A DNA stretch of 64,000 bases from Vibrio sp. CB1-14 (lineage in GTDB: Bacteria > Pseudomonadota > Gammaproteobacteria > Enterobacterales > Vibrionaceae): assembly GCF_040412085.2 (NCBI RefSeq), contig NZ_CP115920.1, forward strand, positions 372,001 to 436,000, read 5' to 3'. The notes beneath the pieces were generated by a model. It ran no database searches and was not told where the DNA came from. It worked only from the letters and a program-made list of their open reading frames with translations. Below are positions 25,759-34,921 of this stretch, one piece after another; the first letter of the stretch is position 1, and each line of letters opens with the position of its first letter. The position numbers and the translations under genes are program-made.

Positions 25759-26612
25759 TTGCTTTCAATCCATTGATATCGTGCTTTTAATCGTTCACAG
25801 TCATGCTGATAAGTATTACGAGTTATTTCTTTCTTTATTTTATTACTGACCGATTGTTGATGTTTGCCATCATAGTCGATGTTTGATAAAAATGAGATCA
25901 GCTCTTTTCGCTTTTCTACATCTTTACAGACTCGATCGAATGCTCGCAATGTTTGGGCTGCCTCAAAAGGTATGGAAGAGTTGACCTTTTGGTTTGTAGA
26001 TATGTCGTCAGGCAATGCGATTTCAATGTCAGAAAAAAAGCTCCGAACAAAATCTTTAGATTCACGAGTAAACTCTTTGACATAAATATTTTCGTCGCCG
26101 ATATGCCTTGCCCAGGTATCGAGTTTTTCTGGGAGACGTATTTGCCCCAGTTCTCGATGACAAAAATCGAAAACATGCTCATTTTGGCGCAGTCCCCACT
26201 GCACCTTAACCGCTTGAAGGTAAGCGGATTTTAGATAGTCAGTGTAATCTCTTATTGCAAATAGTACTTTGACCTGTAAGCCACTTTTGAGCGCACTCTC
26301 CAGCATATCTCCGATATGATTTGCATTGTCTCTAATTAAAAATTCGCTAGAGACTATGGTGCTGGCATCTCTGTTAAGGGCAAATTTAAGTAGCTCCTTC
26401 CATTCCTTTTCAAAAATCGCTGGGCTAAATCCAGGATGAACAGAGGCGAAATGATTGTGTGCACCACCATAGACGCCATACGGTGAAAAACAGGCTTGTC
26501 TCGAATTGTTTGTAGGTAACTCAAGCCCTATGGTTTGAATTGCGCTTGTTGCCGTTTTACCAATGCCAGGGTGGAAAATAAGGGTTTTAGGTTGATTAAG
26601 GTTGATACTCAT
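25755..26612 (-). CDS. Sulfotransferase-like P-loop protein B
   Basis: A 285-residue protein with a P-loop-like HPGIGKTATSAIQ at 14-26 and, at about 125-140, VLFAIRDYTDYLKSAYLQ, a good match to the Arg...Ser-x-Tyr 3'-phosphate motif of PAPS sulfotransferases. The P-loop has KTATS instead of KTGTTS, so nucleotide binding may be altered. It sits between GT61 gene A and the RgpF/HAD gene in the ops operon. A sulfotransferase role is likely but untested. Confidence 0.65.
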   Translation of the reverse strand: MSINLNQPKTLIFHPGIGKTATSAIQTIGLELPTNNSRQACFSPYGVYGGAHNHFASVHPGFSPAIFEKEWKELLKFALNRDASTIVSSEFLIRDNANHIGDMLESALKSGLQVKVLFAIRDYTDYLKSAYLQAVKVQWGLRQNEHVFDFCHRELGQIRLPEKLDTWARHIGDENIYVKEFTRESKDFVRSFFSDIEIALPDDISTNQKVNSSIPFEAAQTLRAFDRVCKDVEKRKELISFLSNIDYDGKHQQSVSNKIKKEITRNTYQHDCERLKARYQWIESK

Positions 26613-26618
26613 AGAAAG

Positions 26619-28652
26619 TTATTCACCAAAAAACGGGTAACGACCAAAGCTACTGATCATTGGTCCCCATTTTGCAATTAGTTGTTCGTTTAATTCATCT
26701 TTGCCGACGAGAGGGTTATCAAAGCCAGCGGCTTGCCATTTGTCGGAAGGGTTTAATATGTGTAGATTCGCCAGCCCAAAGTCACCTGGGATTTGGGCGT
26801 CGGCGACAGCATTGTCACCGATATGAACGAAACTGCCTTTGTTTTTAAGATGACCTTGCATATATGACCACATGCTGCCATTGTCTTTGCGCAGCCCCAT
26901 CTCTGAAGAGACATAAAGCTGATAACCATTAGTTACACCTGCTTTACGTAGCATTAGCACGATTTGATGCTCGCTGTAATAAGTATCAGAGATTATGTAA
27001 ACGGTTTTGCCCATGCCAATAAGCGTATTCAAAATGTCTACGATTTCATCTTTACTATCAATCATAGCGAGATCGTAGCCGAACTCTACCTCAGCGTATT
27101 GCCGCGCTTGTTCGGTTGACCAGCCAAAGTGCTGACCTAACTTGTTATACACTTGGAAAATATTGATGTCACCTTGGAAGTTGGTCTCTTTTCGCACTTC
27201 AAATTCGGCCTTATTGCGAAGTTTGACGAACTCATGGGCATTTGTGACTAGAGTGTCTTTTTCGAGCTGTTGCCCGAATTTAAGCTTGGCATAATCTGGG
27301 ACGAAGTGGCTGCGACGAACAAGCGTGTCAAACACATCGAACGAGATAATATCAAAAGGTCTAACCTTGTCCATTAGCTGCTGCTTTGAATTCACATAAT
27401 TTGAGAAGACAAAACTTTGGTCATGTGTAAAAGAGCCTAACTCTGGTACGTAGAACAGTTGTTTGTGCCCCGTTTTCTCTGCGAGCAGACCGATACAGCG
27501 TTCAAGCGCATGAAGCTCCGAACCGTCGTTTGGTAGTGGCTCGGTGGGAAAATCATCGTATTGGTAAGTTTTCTCAAGCATAGGTTTGAGAGCAGAAGGT
27601 CGAGCCCAAAACATTCCGCCTACAGGGTAAGCAAGGAAGTCGTTATGATGTTCGATTTGCCACTCGTCAAAGAATTTCTGCTTAAAAGGTTTGTTTTTAA
27701 GCCAGTGGTTTACCCAATCTGGCATCATGAAAAATGAGGTTGGGTAATAGATGCCGCAGTCTTTATCGTGTGCAAAGTAAGTGAGCATTTGAGCGACTCG
27801 GTGGGAGTCTTTGAGTAAGAACTCACCTAAATAATCGGCCCATTGTGTTTGTTGACGACCGGAGTAGAGTGACTTCTTAGAGTGCAAATGCGCAAATAAG
27901 TCATAATCCATCAGCTGTTCGCCAAACTCGACCAAGAGTGGCCCGAAATTTCGGCCATGGTTAGGGACAATAGCAACTTTCAACTTTTTAATGTTAGTGC
28001 ATTGACCTAGCGTTGTTTCAGCCAGTTTTTTTGATGCTTCACTGGTCACTGATACAAAGACATCCACTGTTGTCGGGAAGGTCTTTAGGCACTCTAGATA
28101 GTAATCAAGAAAGTCATCGTAGAAAACATGCAAGCAAAGGGCGATGTTTAATGACTCAATTGCTTTCATATCTATTGAGGTATCAAGCTTGTCTGTCGGA
28201 GTCCAGTTCGGTAAAAACGGTCGTGAAGGTCGTCCTTCACTGCTGCCTGTCGCTAGGTAATGGGCTAGTGGCGGTAATCCAGAGTGATAGATATCTGGGT
28301 TGGATTTTAAGTAATGCAGGTTGTCGAATGCCGGGCTCGGACTAACCCCACAAAAGCGGCTTTTACTCAGGTAGTCACCAAATGCCTCAAGTTCACTATT
28401 AAATACTCGCTGTTGGGTATCTTCGTACCACTTGCGGTCGAACATGCCTTGTTTTTTGGCATCTTGTAACAGCTCTATTTGGTCGGTTGATAGCGCGGCG
28501 ACTGTGCCTTGCAGTTGTTTGGTTTGGTTTTTAAGTTGTCGTTTGATGAGGTGAGATTCAGTTCTTACCGCCAAGCGCATTAACATTGGATTCTTACGCA
28601 GCAGTTTTTCTGCTAGTGGTAATTTGTGTTTTACCATTGCTCGGTAATTCAT
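26619..28652 (-). CDS. RgpF-type rhamnan-synthesis domain fused to HAD hydrolase
   Basis: A 677-residue protein. The N-terminal 165 residues are helical with a polysaccharide-locus motif (HYLATGSSEGRPSRPF). Residues about 165-420 resemble RgpF (PF05045): LCLHVFYDDFLDYY and DLFAHLHSKKSLYSG. Residues about 425-650 are a HAD hydrolase with ISFDVFDTLVRR, IISDTYYSEHQI, LRKDNGSMW and HIGDNAVAD. I chose ATG 28652, which overlaps the upstream stop as ATGA; a TTG 15 bases earlier is less likely. RgpF proteins act in rhamnose-polymer assembly. The HAD part belongs to a COG5610-like group whose usual C-terminal half is encoded by the preceding gene. Confidence 0.8.
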   Translation of the reverse strand: MNYRAMVKHKLPLAEKLLRKNPMLMRLAVRTESHLIKRQLKNQTKQLQGTVAALSTDQIELLQDAKKQGMFDRKWYEDTQQRVFNSELEAFGDYLSKSRFCGVSPSPAFDNLHYLKSNPDIYHSGLPPLAHYLATGSSEGRPSRPFLPNWTPTDKLDTSIDMKAIESLNIALCLHVFYDDFLDYYLECLKTFPTTVDVFVSVTSEASKKLAETTLGQCTNIKKLKVAIVPNHGRNFGPLLVEFGEQLMDYDLFAHLHSKKSLYSGRQQTQWADYLGEFLLKDSHRVAQMLTYFAHDKDCGIYYPTSFFMMPDWVNHWLKNKPFKQKFFDEWQIEHHNDFLAYPVGGMFWARPSALKPMLEKTYQYDDFPTEPLPNDGSELHALERCIGLLAEKTGHKQLFYVPELGSFTHDQSFVFSNYVNSKQQLMDKVRPFDIISFDVFDTLVRRSHFVPDYAKLKFGQQLEKDTLVTNAHEFVKLRNKAEFEVRKETNFQGDINIFQVYNKLGQHFGWSTEQARQYAEVEFGYDLAMIDSKDEIVDILNTLIGMGKTVYIISDTYYSEHQIVLMLRKAGVTNGYQLYVSSEMGLRKDNGSMWSYMQGHLKNKGSFVHIGDNAVADAQIPGDFGLANLHILNPSDKWQAAGFDNPLVGKDELNEQLIAKWGPMISSFGRYPFFGE

Positions 28653-29698
28653 CGCTTTAATCCCCAAAAATCTAATGCGTCCAGTGTGCCTTCTCCTGCA
28701 ATATCATCATCGAGAGCAAATACTTCCCAGCTACTCCTCGGGAACATGCCTTGTTTTTTCATGTGTGACGTTAGAATTTGCTCTACTTCTTGCTTTTCAA
28801 ATGAAATATCGAGGGCTGAATGTTGCTCGATACTTTCAAGAGCGGCTTTCATTATCGCTTCCAGCGTGTGGAAGTTGTGCTGTGTTCGTACCTTTCGCCC
28901 GTAGAAAAATTGGTAGGTTTGATCTCCCGTTTGGTCGAACCGAATATCCTGAAATTGCCCCGTTGGTGCTGTGAGTACGGCCTCTAGCAGCATGGAACGA
29001 TCCAGTGGTGCGTAACCTTCACCGAGCTTACTTCCCTCATGTAAGTAGCCTTTCATAGTTAATTGGTTGCCGTTTTGAGTGCGCTGTCCCGGATTAGAGG
29101 CAATCAAATAGTGTCCTACTGAGTCGACATTAAATAAGAGGCTTAGAAGTGTTTGAATGCTGCCACTGTAGCCAAGATCAACTAAATGAACCTCTTTCTG
29201 GTCGAAAAAACCAAGGCTTGCTAAATAGTGGCGATACGCCTCCATGGATGGGGCAATAATTGATGTTAGCAGTGGGAGCTTGTCTTGAAGTAACTGGGCA
29301 ACCTTATCAAGGTCGTGAGGTAACACAATGTTCTTCGACTGCTGCTTCTCATCGAACAGTTTGCGAATGCTGACATCACTGAGCATAAAGCGTGTTCGCA
29401 TTAGCTCATAAAGACTACCCGAGAAAGAAAAGTTCAGTGAAATGTCATAACTTTTCGGCTCAATAAGACCTAACTTGAACAGAAAAGCTCGAGATGCCAG
29501 TAAATATTGAGAGCTTGTTTTTACACCGCGTGCGGTTTGATAAGCATCATAAGCTTGTTCGAGCCAATATCCTTCACGGGCAAGAAAGAAGTAGTGGTTG
29601 GAGGGGAGTTGAGCGAGTTGCTGTGAAAAAAAAGTAAGTACAGGTGAAGCAAAGGTTTGCCCCACCTGTCGCAGTGATTCTATAGCCATATAATACAT
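28649..29698 (-). CDS. Stand-alone C-terminal half of a COG5610-like HAD-associated protein
   Basis: A 349-residue protein without the catalytic DxD of HAD enzymes. It carries the region that normally follows the HAD domain in COG5610-like proteins: HYFFLAREGYWLEQAY at about 34-49, YLLASRAFLFKLG at about 64-76 and VHLVDLGYSGSIQTLL at about 170-185. It is the first gene after the JUMPstart/ops element and is followed with ATGA overlap by the gene carrying the matching HAD domain. The two may form one enzyme. The role in polysaccharide synthesis is inferred from location. Confidence 0.65.
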   Translation of the reverse strand: MYYMAIESLRQVGQTFASPVLTFFSQQLAQLPSNHYFFLAREGYWLEQAYDAYQTARGVKTSSQYLLASRAFLFKLGLIEPKSYDISLNFSFSGSLYELMRTRFMLSDVSIRKLFDEKQQSKNIVLPHDLDKVAQLLQDKLPLLTSIIAPSMEAYRHYLASLGFFDQKEVHLVDLGYSGSIQTLLSLLFNVDSVGHYLIASNPGQRTQNGNQLTMKGYLHEGSKLGEGYAPLDRSMLLEAVLTAPTGQFQDIRFDQTGDQTYQFFYGRKVRTQHNFHTLEAIMKAALESIEQHSALDISFEKQEVEQILTSHMKKQGMFPRSSWEVFALDDDIAGEGTLDALDFWGLKR

Positions 29699-30148
29699 TG
29701 TCCTAGCCGTAAGCTGTGATTAGGAACGCTACCGCCCTATGGTTTCACAGTATTGACGCATCCATTTTGCGTAGTCTTTTATTTTTCTGAATAAGTTTAT
29801 TGAAAACAGGAACGATAGATCTTCAATATGACACTAGAGGATACAGGATGACTTTTTCGGCTGCAATATGTCCAGCGAGTTGCTCGGACTCGAGGGCTTA
29901 ATGAAAGGATTGGAAAGTTACTAACTTTGTTTCATTTGTTGGGCTTGTGTAGTCCTGGGCTGGCATTTGCCAGCTCGATGGTGCAAATCTATAAAAAGAC
30001 GGCTGTTCTGTATATTGTTGATTAGGCTCACATATTTTATATTTCATGGCAATTAATATGCGCGTACGGTATCTGCCACCTGTTTCATCATGTAAAAATA
30101 CCAGTCATTGTCAAAGGTTTGTGATTTTTACGTCAAAATGGAGTTGGT
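29699..30148. other. 450-base divergent regulatory region
   Basis: This is the gap between the minus-strand polysaccharide operon and the plus-strand RCC1-protein gene. On the minus side it holds the JUMPstart/ops element about 30 bases upstream of the first start codon, and a long leader would be expected. On the plus side TTGTTG (30015-30020) and TTATAT (30037-30042) are a weak promoter candidate, and GGAG six bases before the ATG is the ribosome site. No other gene was seen. Confidence 0.6.
29726..29749 (-). promoter_or_regulatory. JUMPstart-like sequence with ops element (RfaH recruitment)
   Basis: Read on the reverse strand the site is TGTGAAACCATAGGGCGGTAGCGT. The last 11 bases (29726-29736) exactly match the ops core GGCGGTAGCGT, and the preceding bases resemble the end of the 39-base JUMPstart consensus. 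In enterobacteria and vibrios ops in the non-template strand pauses RNA polymerase and loads RfaH, which prevents early termination in long polysaccharide operons. It lies 28 bases upstream of the ATG at 29698, so the 22778-29698 operon is very likely RfaH-controlled. Confidence 0.85.
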
Positions 30149-33100
30149 ATGAAAACAAGGCGAATAACAGGGCAAATAGTGCCGATCGTTTGTTTGTCAG
30201 CCGTTGGGCTGGCAGGACAAGCGATTGCGGCCACAACAACTTACTTGGATATTGATCGAGGGTCGAGTCATTCTTTGTTGATTGATGGTGAAGGACGGCT
30301 ATTTGGAATAGGTCGTGAACGATATTTTGTTCCTGATGCGGGTTATTACTCAGAAAGAACGACTCCTCTAACTCTAGAAAGCTATACTCCTAACGTTAGC
30401 AAGTGGATAGATGTTGCGGTTACAGAGGATAGCTCGTTTGCCATTTCAGAAAATGGCGATCTGTATTCATGGAGTGGTCACTATGAAACCTATTCGACCG
30501 ACAGTGAGCATTGTGATCTAGGCCGAGGGACTGGTTTAACTGAAGAAATGGTTAATACGCCAACATTGATTGACAGTGGGCAAACATGGGAAAGCGTTTA
30601 TGCAAATGGAGATTCCGTGTTTGCTATCAATGACAGTGGGAAGCTATGGGTTTGGGGTGAAGCTTATCAAGGTCGATTAGGTACCGGCTCCTCAACGGAC
30701 AAATGCTCTCCTGTTGCTGTACTGCCTGATGAGACGGTTAAAAAGGTCGTCAACTATGGCAGTTCGACTCTGATAGTAACCACGGATGGCCGCTTATTTA
30801 CTACAGGATATACACCGCTGCGCGATTCCTTTAACCCGCTAGAAATGGCAAGCAACCATTCGTGGATGGATATTGCGGTTGGCGATGATGTTGTCATGCT
30901 TATTGATGAGCTAGGTCAACTATATACTCATGGTAGTACGTGGTATGGCGCACTCGGGTTAGGTGATGAGATCAGGCAAACTAGTAGCCTAACAAAAGTC
31001 GATGACTCAACCGACTGGAGTAGTGTGTCTGTTGACTATCAACATGTCATTGCAACAAAAAAGGATGGCTCACTATGGACATGGGGCTACAACTCATCAG
31101 GTCAATTAGGTCAAAATAACAAGTCGACTTTATATACACCCACCAAAGTTGACACAACGATTGTCGCTAGCTCTGTACGGGCTGATCACAATTCTACCTA
31201 TGTGATTGATGAGCAAGGAGTGCTCTGGGTAGCAGGGGAAGATAGTTCGGGGCATTTTGGACTGGGATCCATATCTTCCAGCTCTGTCTTTGTCACCCCG
31301 TCTTATCGTATGACCTATTCAGGTAAGTCGTTAAGTGCGGGCTCTGCACATTACTACATGTTAGATGCTGGCGGTGTTCTTTGGGGCGGGCGAGATGGCG
31401 ATTACTACCGTCTCGGCATTAATGCTACCACAGATAAAGTCACGCCGACGCGTCCTTCTCTGAGTCAATGGACTTCGGTTTCTTCGGGTGTCTATGCCAC
31501 CATAGCAATTAATAGTGATGGGCGTCTGTGGGGATGGGGATTGAATAGTAACCATTTGCTCAGCCCTGATGAGGATGTTGATTACTTCAAGACACCACAA
31601 CCTGTTAGTGAAGATAGCTGGCAGTCTATAAGTGTTGGAGAGTATCACGCTGTTGGCATCAAAAGTGATGGTACGCTTTGGGCGAAAGGTTCTAACCGTT
31701 ATGGGCAACTGGGCGATGGTAGCTATGGCTACTCCGTTTATTCCGATAGTTTTGTGCAAATCGGTGATGACAATACCTGGGTAGAGGTTTCTGCTTTTGA
31801 AGATAGTACTTTAGCACGTAAATCCGATGGCTCGTTATGGGCTTGGGGATATAACGGTTATGGGCAGCTTGGGTTAGGAAATACCTCAAATATTATCGCG
31901 CTACCAACGCCCTTAAATGCTGGTAGTGACTGGGCATCTATTGCCGACAGCGCTAACGGTGATCACATGCTCGCTATCAAAGAGGATGGAAGCTTGTGGG
32001 GATGGGGTCGTAATAACTATAACCAAGTCAGCAGTGATACTACCAGCAATGTTGTGTTACCTACGAGAATTGGCACCAAATCGGATTGGGAAGCCGTTTC
32101 GGTTGGTGGTCAAAGCTCTTATGCGATAAAAGAGAGCGGCGTGCTTTATACTTGGGGATACAATTACTATGGTCAACTAGGCCTTGGTCATAAAGATAAC
32201 CAACCCAAACCCCAAGCGGTGGAGGGGTTATGGCAAGAGGTTTCGGCTGGAGAGCAGTTTACCGTTGCAACTCGGTTGAATAGCAACGAGCTATATGTTT
32301 GGGGAAGGACAGTCACGACTGATACCTATTATAGTAATTATTCTAACTATTTAACCCCAACACAATGGTCTTTCAATGATCGTGACGGTGACGGCATCGC
32401 AGATGGCGCAGATGCTTTCCCAGCGAACCCTAAAGAAAACTTCGACGCCGACTATGATGGCATCGGCGATAACGAAGATACAGACGACGATAATGACGGC
32501 CTAAGCGACGAATACGAGCTGCTTAATGGTACCGATCCAAACCTACCTGACAATGGCTTGGTGGATCGTGATAATGATGGCTATCCGCTGTTTGTTGAGT
32601 ATCAAGCTCAAAGCTTTGATAACAATGCGCAGTCTGTCCCGACGCGTGATAAGTACCGCTTATTCACGTTTGCAGATGACAAGGACATCGTTAGCTTCGC
32701 TTCTCAAGGTTGGCAGGTTGCCTCTGGTGTGGACTCAAGAGATGGTTATGCTGTTAACTCAACCACGCATGCTGATGGTGGTGAAGACACACTTACGTTA
32801 ACCTCTAAATTCCATAATGGCTCTATCGTCTACTGGGCGAAGACCTCGACAGAGAATGAGTTCGACAAACTTTACCTCAAAGTCGACGGCGTAAAAGTGG
32901 AATCAACAGAGCTCTCCGGTATCAATGGCTGGACTCAGTTTGTTGTGGATATTGAGGAAGGGCAGCATACGGTTAGCTGGCACTACATCAAAGACGATGA
33001 AACCAACGAGAACGAAGATACCGTTTGGCTAAGTGATATCGTTATGCCAATTGATCTTGATGGTTTAGACAGTGATGGTGACGGCCTAACCGATGCTTGG

Positions 33101-34717
33101 GAATACAAGCATGGCCTGGATCCATACAATCCTGCAGACGCCAATCAAGATAGCGACAACGATGGACTGACAAACCTAGAAGAGTTCTTTGCTGGCACGG
33201 ATCCGCGTTCTGACGACACCGATGGTGATGGTATTCCTGATAAGTTTGAGATTGATAACAATCTCGATCCCCTTGATGCAACCGATGCTCTCAATGATGC
33301 TGATGGAGATGGTCTTTCAAACCTGATGGAATATGTATTAGGTACGAGCCTGTCTAACAGCGACAGTGATGGTGATGGTGTTAGTGACTTTGATGAGCTA
33401 AACAATGGCACGAATCCTTTAGATTCTAAGGATTTTGTTGAAGATTATGTTCAAGCACTACTTTGGGGTGATGTAAACAAAGACGGACGTGATAATGTTG
33501 TGACATTAGATACATCGAGTGATTTGTTTGCCAAGGTCACTCTATTTGGTGGCAATGCTTTGGGTATTCTACGTTCCCAAGAGCTTGAGCTTGGACTAAA
33601 CCAGATCTCGCTTCATAAGCTGAGTGATCGAAACAATGACGGCATTGCTGAAGTTGGGTTGTTTGGTCTCGATTCTGAAAGAAATCGCTATACACTAGTT
33701 GTGTTGAATATTGCCAAAGATATCCAAGTCATGGGTAAGTGGAACTGGAGTGCCACATTGCATGATGCCAGATTCCAAGAAATAGACGACTTAGACCTTG
33801 ATGGTAAGCCTGATTACGCAATGTCCGGTCGCCACAAAGTTAACAATACCAACCAGTTAATTGTTCGTAGCAGTACGAGTAAAGCAACAATAAATACCTA
33901 CAAGTGGGTAAACAACTGGTCAAATGTTTCTTTCTTTGCGGTACCAGATCGAACTAAGGATACTATTCCTGAGGTTGCGCTATTTGGGACGCATAAGAGA
34001 AATGGGAAAGGTCAGATGTTTGTGCTTGATGGCGCTGATGCTTCAAAGCTTGAAGTCTACAACTGGAACCCAGTGTGGCAAAATGGTCAAGTTATGCTTC
34101 TAGAGGACATGAATGGCGATGGATATCGTGATATTGCTCTGTTTGGACAAAGAAGTGATGATGGACGTTATCAAGTAGCGATCAAGCATGGTCATAAGAG
34201 GTCTGGTATGGTGGGTTCAAAAACCTGGCCTACAGAGCTTACCAAAGCCCAGCCTGTGCTCATTAGTGACCGCGATGGTGATGGTGTGAAAGAGATTGCC
34301 TTGTTTGGTCAGTCAGAGAAAGGTGGAACGTCTAAGCTTAAACTCTGGATCACTGCAAGCTCTAGTGTCCAGCGTTTGCAAAACCTAGCGTGGAACAATG
34401 TTTGGAGTGAGGCGTCTATACAGGAAATTCCGGATCTTGATGGTGACGGCCTCAAAGAGGTGGTATTGGTTGGGCGTAACTCAGTATCGGGTCGTTTGGA
34501 GCTTTCTGTTCGCTCGAGTGCAGATGGTAGTCAACTAATCAATCTAGCATTACCAGATACGTGGGAGGACATCGACTTCACTATTGGTGATGTTAATGGT
34601 GATAACGTTGATGATTTAGTACTTCTAGGTCAGAGCCAAAGCTTGAAGGGAACTAAACTCCTTGCTGTTGATGGTCGTGATGGTAAGAGTGTGATTTTCA
34701 ACACTCCAATTCACTGA
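30149..34717 (+). CDS. Secreted RCC1-repeat protein with thrombospondin-3 and FG-GAP/VCBS propeller
   Basis: A 1522-residue exported protein. The signal peptide (about 1-27) ends AIA. Residues about 30-740 hold fourteen RCC1-type repeats (for example SDGSLWAWGYNGYGQLGLG), enough for two seven-bladed propellers. Residues about 743-807 are thrombospondin type 3 repeats (DRDGDGIADGAD), about 820-960 a beta-sandwich-like region, and about 969-1094 more type 3 repeats. Residues about 1100-1522 form an eight-repeat FG-GAP/VCBS-like propeller with DxNxDG...ALFG motifs. Many Asp residues imply calcium binding. The C-terminal cassette is shared with three other proteins in the window. The gene is monocistronic, with a strong terminator. 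Function unknown; I infer surface adhesion or matrix. Confidence 0.85.
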   Translation: MKTRRITGQIVPIVCLSAVGLAGQAIAATTTYLDIDRGSSHSLLIDGEGRLFGIGRERYFVPDAGYYSERTTPLTLESYTPNVSKWIDVAVTEDSSFAISENGDLYSWSGHYETYSTDSEHCDLGRGTGLTEEMVNTPTLIDSGQTWESVYANGDSVFAINDSGKLWVWGEAYQGRLGTGSSTDKCSPVAVLPDETVKKVVNYGSSTLIVTTDGRLFTTGYTPLRDSFNPLEMASNHSWMDIAVGDDVVMLIDELGQLYTHGSTWYGALGLGDEIRQTSSLTKVDDSTDWSSVSVDYQHVIATKKDGSLWTWGYNSSGQLGQNNKSTLYTPTKVDTTIVASSVRADHNSTYVIDEQGVLWVAGEDSSGHFGLGSISSSSVFVTPSYRMTYSGKSLSAGSAHYYMLDAGGVLWGGRDGDYYRLGINATTDKVTPTRPSLSQWTSVSSGVYATIAINSDGRLWGWGLNSNHLLSPDEDVDYFKTPQPVSEDSWQSISVGEYHAVGIKSDGTLWAKGSNRYGQLGDGSYGYSVYSDSFVQIGDDNTWVEVSAFEDSTLARKSDGSLWAWGYNGYGQLGLGNTSNIIALPTPLNAGSDWASIADSANGDHMLAIKEDGSLWGWGRNNYNQVSSDTTSNVVLPTRIGTKSDWEAVSVGGQSSYAIKESGVLYTWGYNYYGQLGLGHKDNQPKPQAVEGLWQEVSAGEQFTVATRLNSNELYVWGRTVTTDTYYSNYSNYLTPTQWSFNDRDGDGIADGADAFPANPKENFDADYDGIGDNEDTDDDNDGLSDEYELLNGTDPNLPDNGLVDRDNDGYPLFVEYQAQSFDNNAQSVPTRDKYRLFTFADDKDIVSFASQGWQVASGVDSRDGYAVNSTTHADGGEDTLTLTSKFHNGSIVYWAKTSTENEFDKLYLKVDGVKVESTELSGINGWTQFVVDIEEGQHTVSWHYIKDDETNENEDTVWLSDIVMPIDLDGLDSDGDGLTDAWEYKHGLDPYNPADANQDSDNDGLTNLEEFFAGTDPRSDDTDGDGIPDKFEIDNNLDPLDATDALNDADGDGLSNLMEYVLGTSLSNSDSDGDGVSDFDELNNGTNPLDSKDFVEDYVQALLWGDVNKDGRDNVVTLDTSSDLFAKVTLFGGNALGILRSQELELGLNQISLHKLSDRNNDGIAEVGLFGLDSERNRYTLVVLNIAKDIQVMGKWNWSATLHDARFQEIDDLDLDGKPDYAMSGRHKVNNTNQLIVRSSTSKATINTYKWVNNWSNVSFFAVPDRTKDTIPEVALFGTHKRNGKGQMFVLDGADASKLEVYNWNPVWQNGQVMLLEDMNGDGYRDIALFGQRSDDGRYQVAIKHGHKRSGMVGSKTWPTELTKAQPVLISDRDGDGVKEIALFGQSEKGGTSKLKLWITASSSVQRLQNLAWNNVWSEASIQEIPDLDGDGLKEVVLVGRNSVSGRLELSVRSSADGSQLINLALPDTWEDIDFTIGDVNGDNVDDLVLLGQSQSLKGTKLLAVDGRDGKSVIFNTPIH

Positions 34718-34745
34718 TTCAACGATTTTGTAAAACGGTAACGAC

Positions 34746-34778
34746 ATGGCCCCACTTTAGTAAGTGGGGCCATTTTTC
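34746..34778 (+). terminator. Rho-independent terminator of the RCC1-protein gene
   Basis: ATGGCCCCACTT (34746-34757), loop TAGT and AAGTGGGGCCAT (34762-34773) form a 12-base-pair stem followed by TTTTCG. It lies 28 bases after the stop codon. Confidence 0.9.
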
Positions 34779-34872
34779 GTTGAATCCTGATTTAACTTTA
34801 AAGGTTTAGCTAAGAAACCGTCCCTAGCTCATATTTTATAGCCGCTCTATCATTTATTGAGTTCTACTTACA

Positions 34873-34900
34873 TTGCGAGAGCCTAGAAGTTTGGTACAAT
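34873..34900 (+). promoter_or_regulatory. Candidate sigma-70 promoter of the GT2-led operon
   Basis: TTGCGA (34873-34878) and TACAAT (34895-34900) are spaced by 16 bases. The start codon at 34922 would be only about 15 bases from the transcription start. No ops element was found on this strand. Confidence 0.45.
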
Positions 34901-34921
34901 CATCGGAATGTCTCAATACCA

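Noticed and set aside
25755..26612. Reading sulfotransferase-like protein B as a degraded pseudogene because its P-loop lacks KTGTTS
   Set aside because: The frame is intact, coupled on one side and keeps the Arg and Ser-x-Tyr motif, so it is more likely divergent than broken.
30102..30115. CAGTCATTGTCAAA occurs upstream of the RCC1 gene and again at 43555-43568 upstream of beta-helix copy 1
   Set aside because: Several identical 14-base pairs are expected by chance in 64 kb, and distances to the start codons differ (47 and 96 bases); not enough for a shared operator.
32400..33420. Reverse-strand frames rich in Ser, Leu and Pro opposite thrombospondin-3 repeats (also near 45825-46181 and 54741-55004)
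   Set aside because: They are the antisense of GATGGTGATGG-type Asp/Gly codons and only mirror the real coding repeats.
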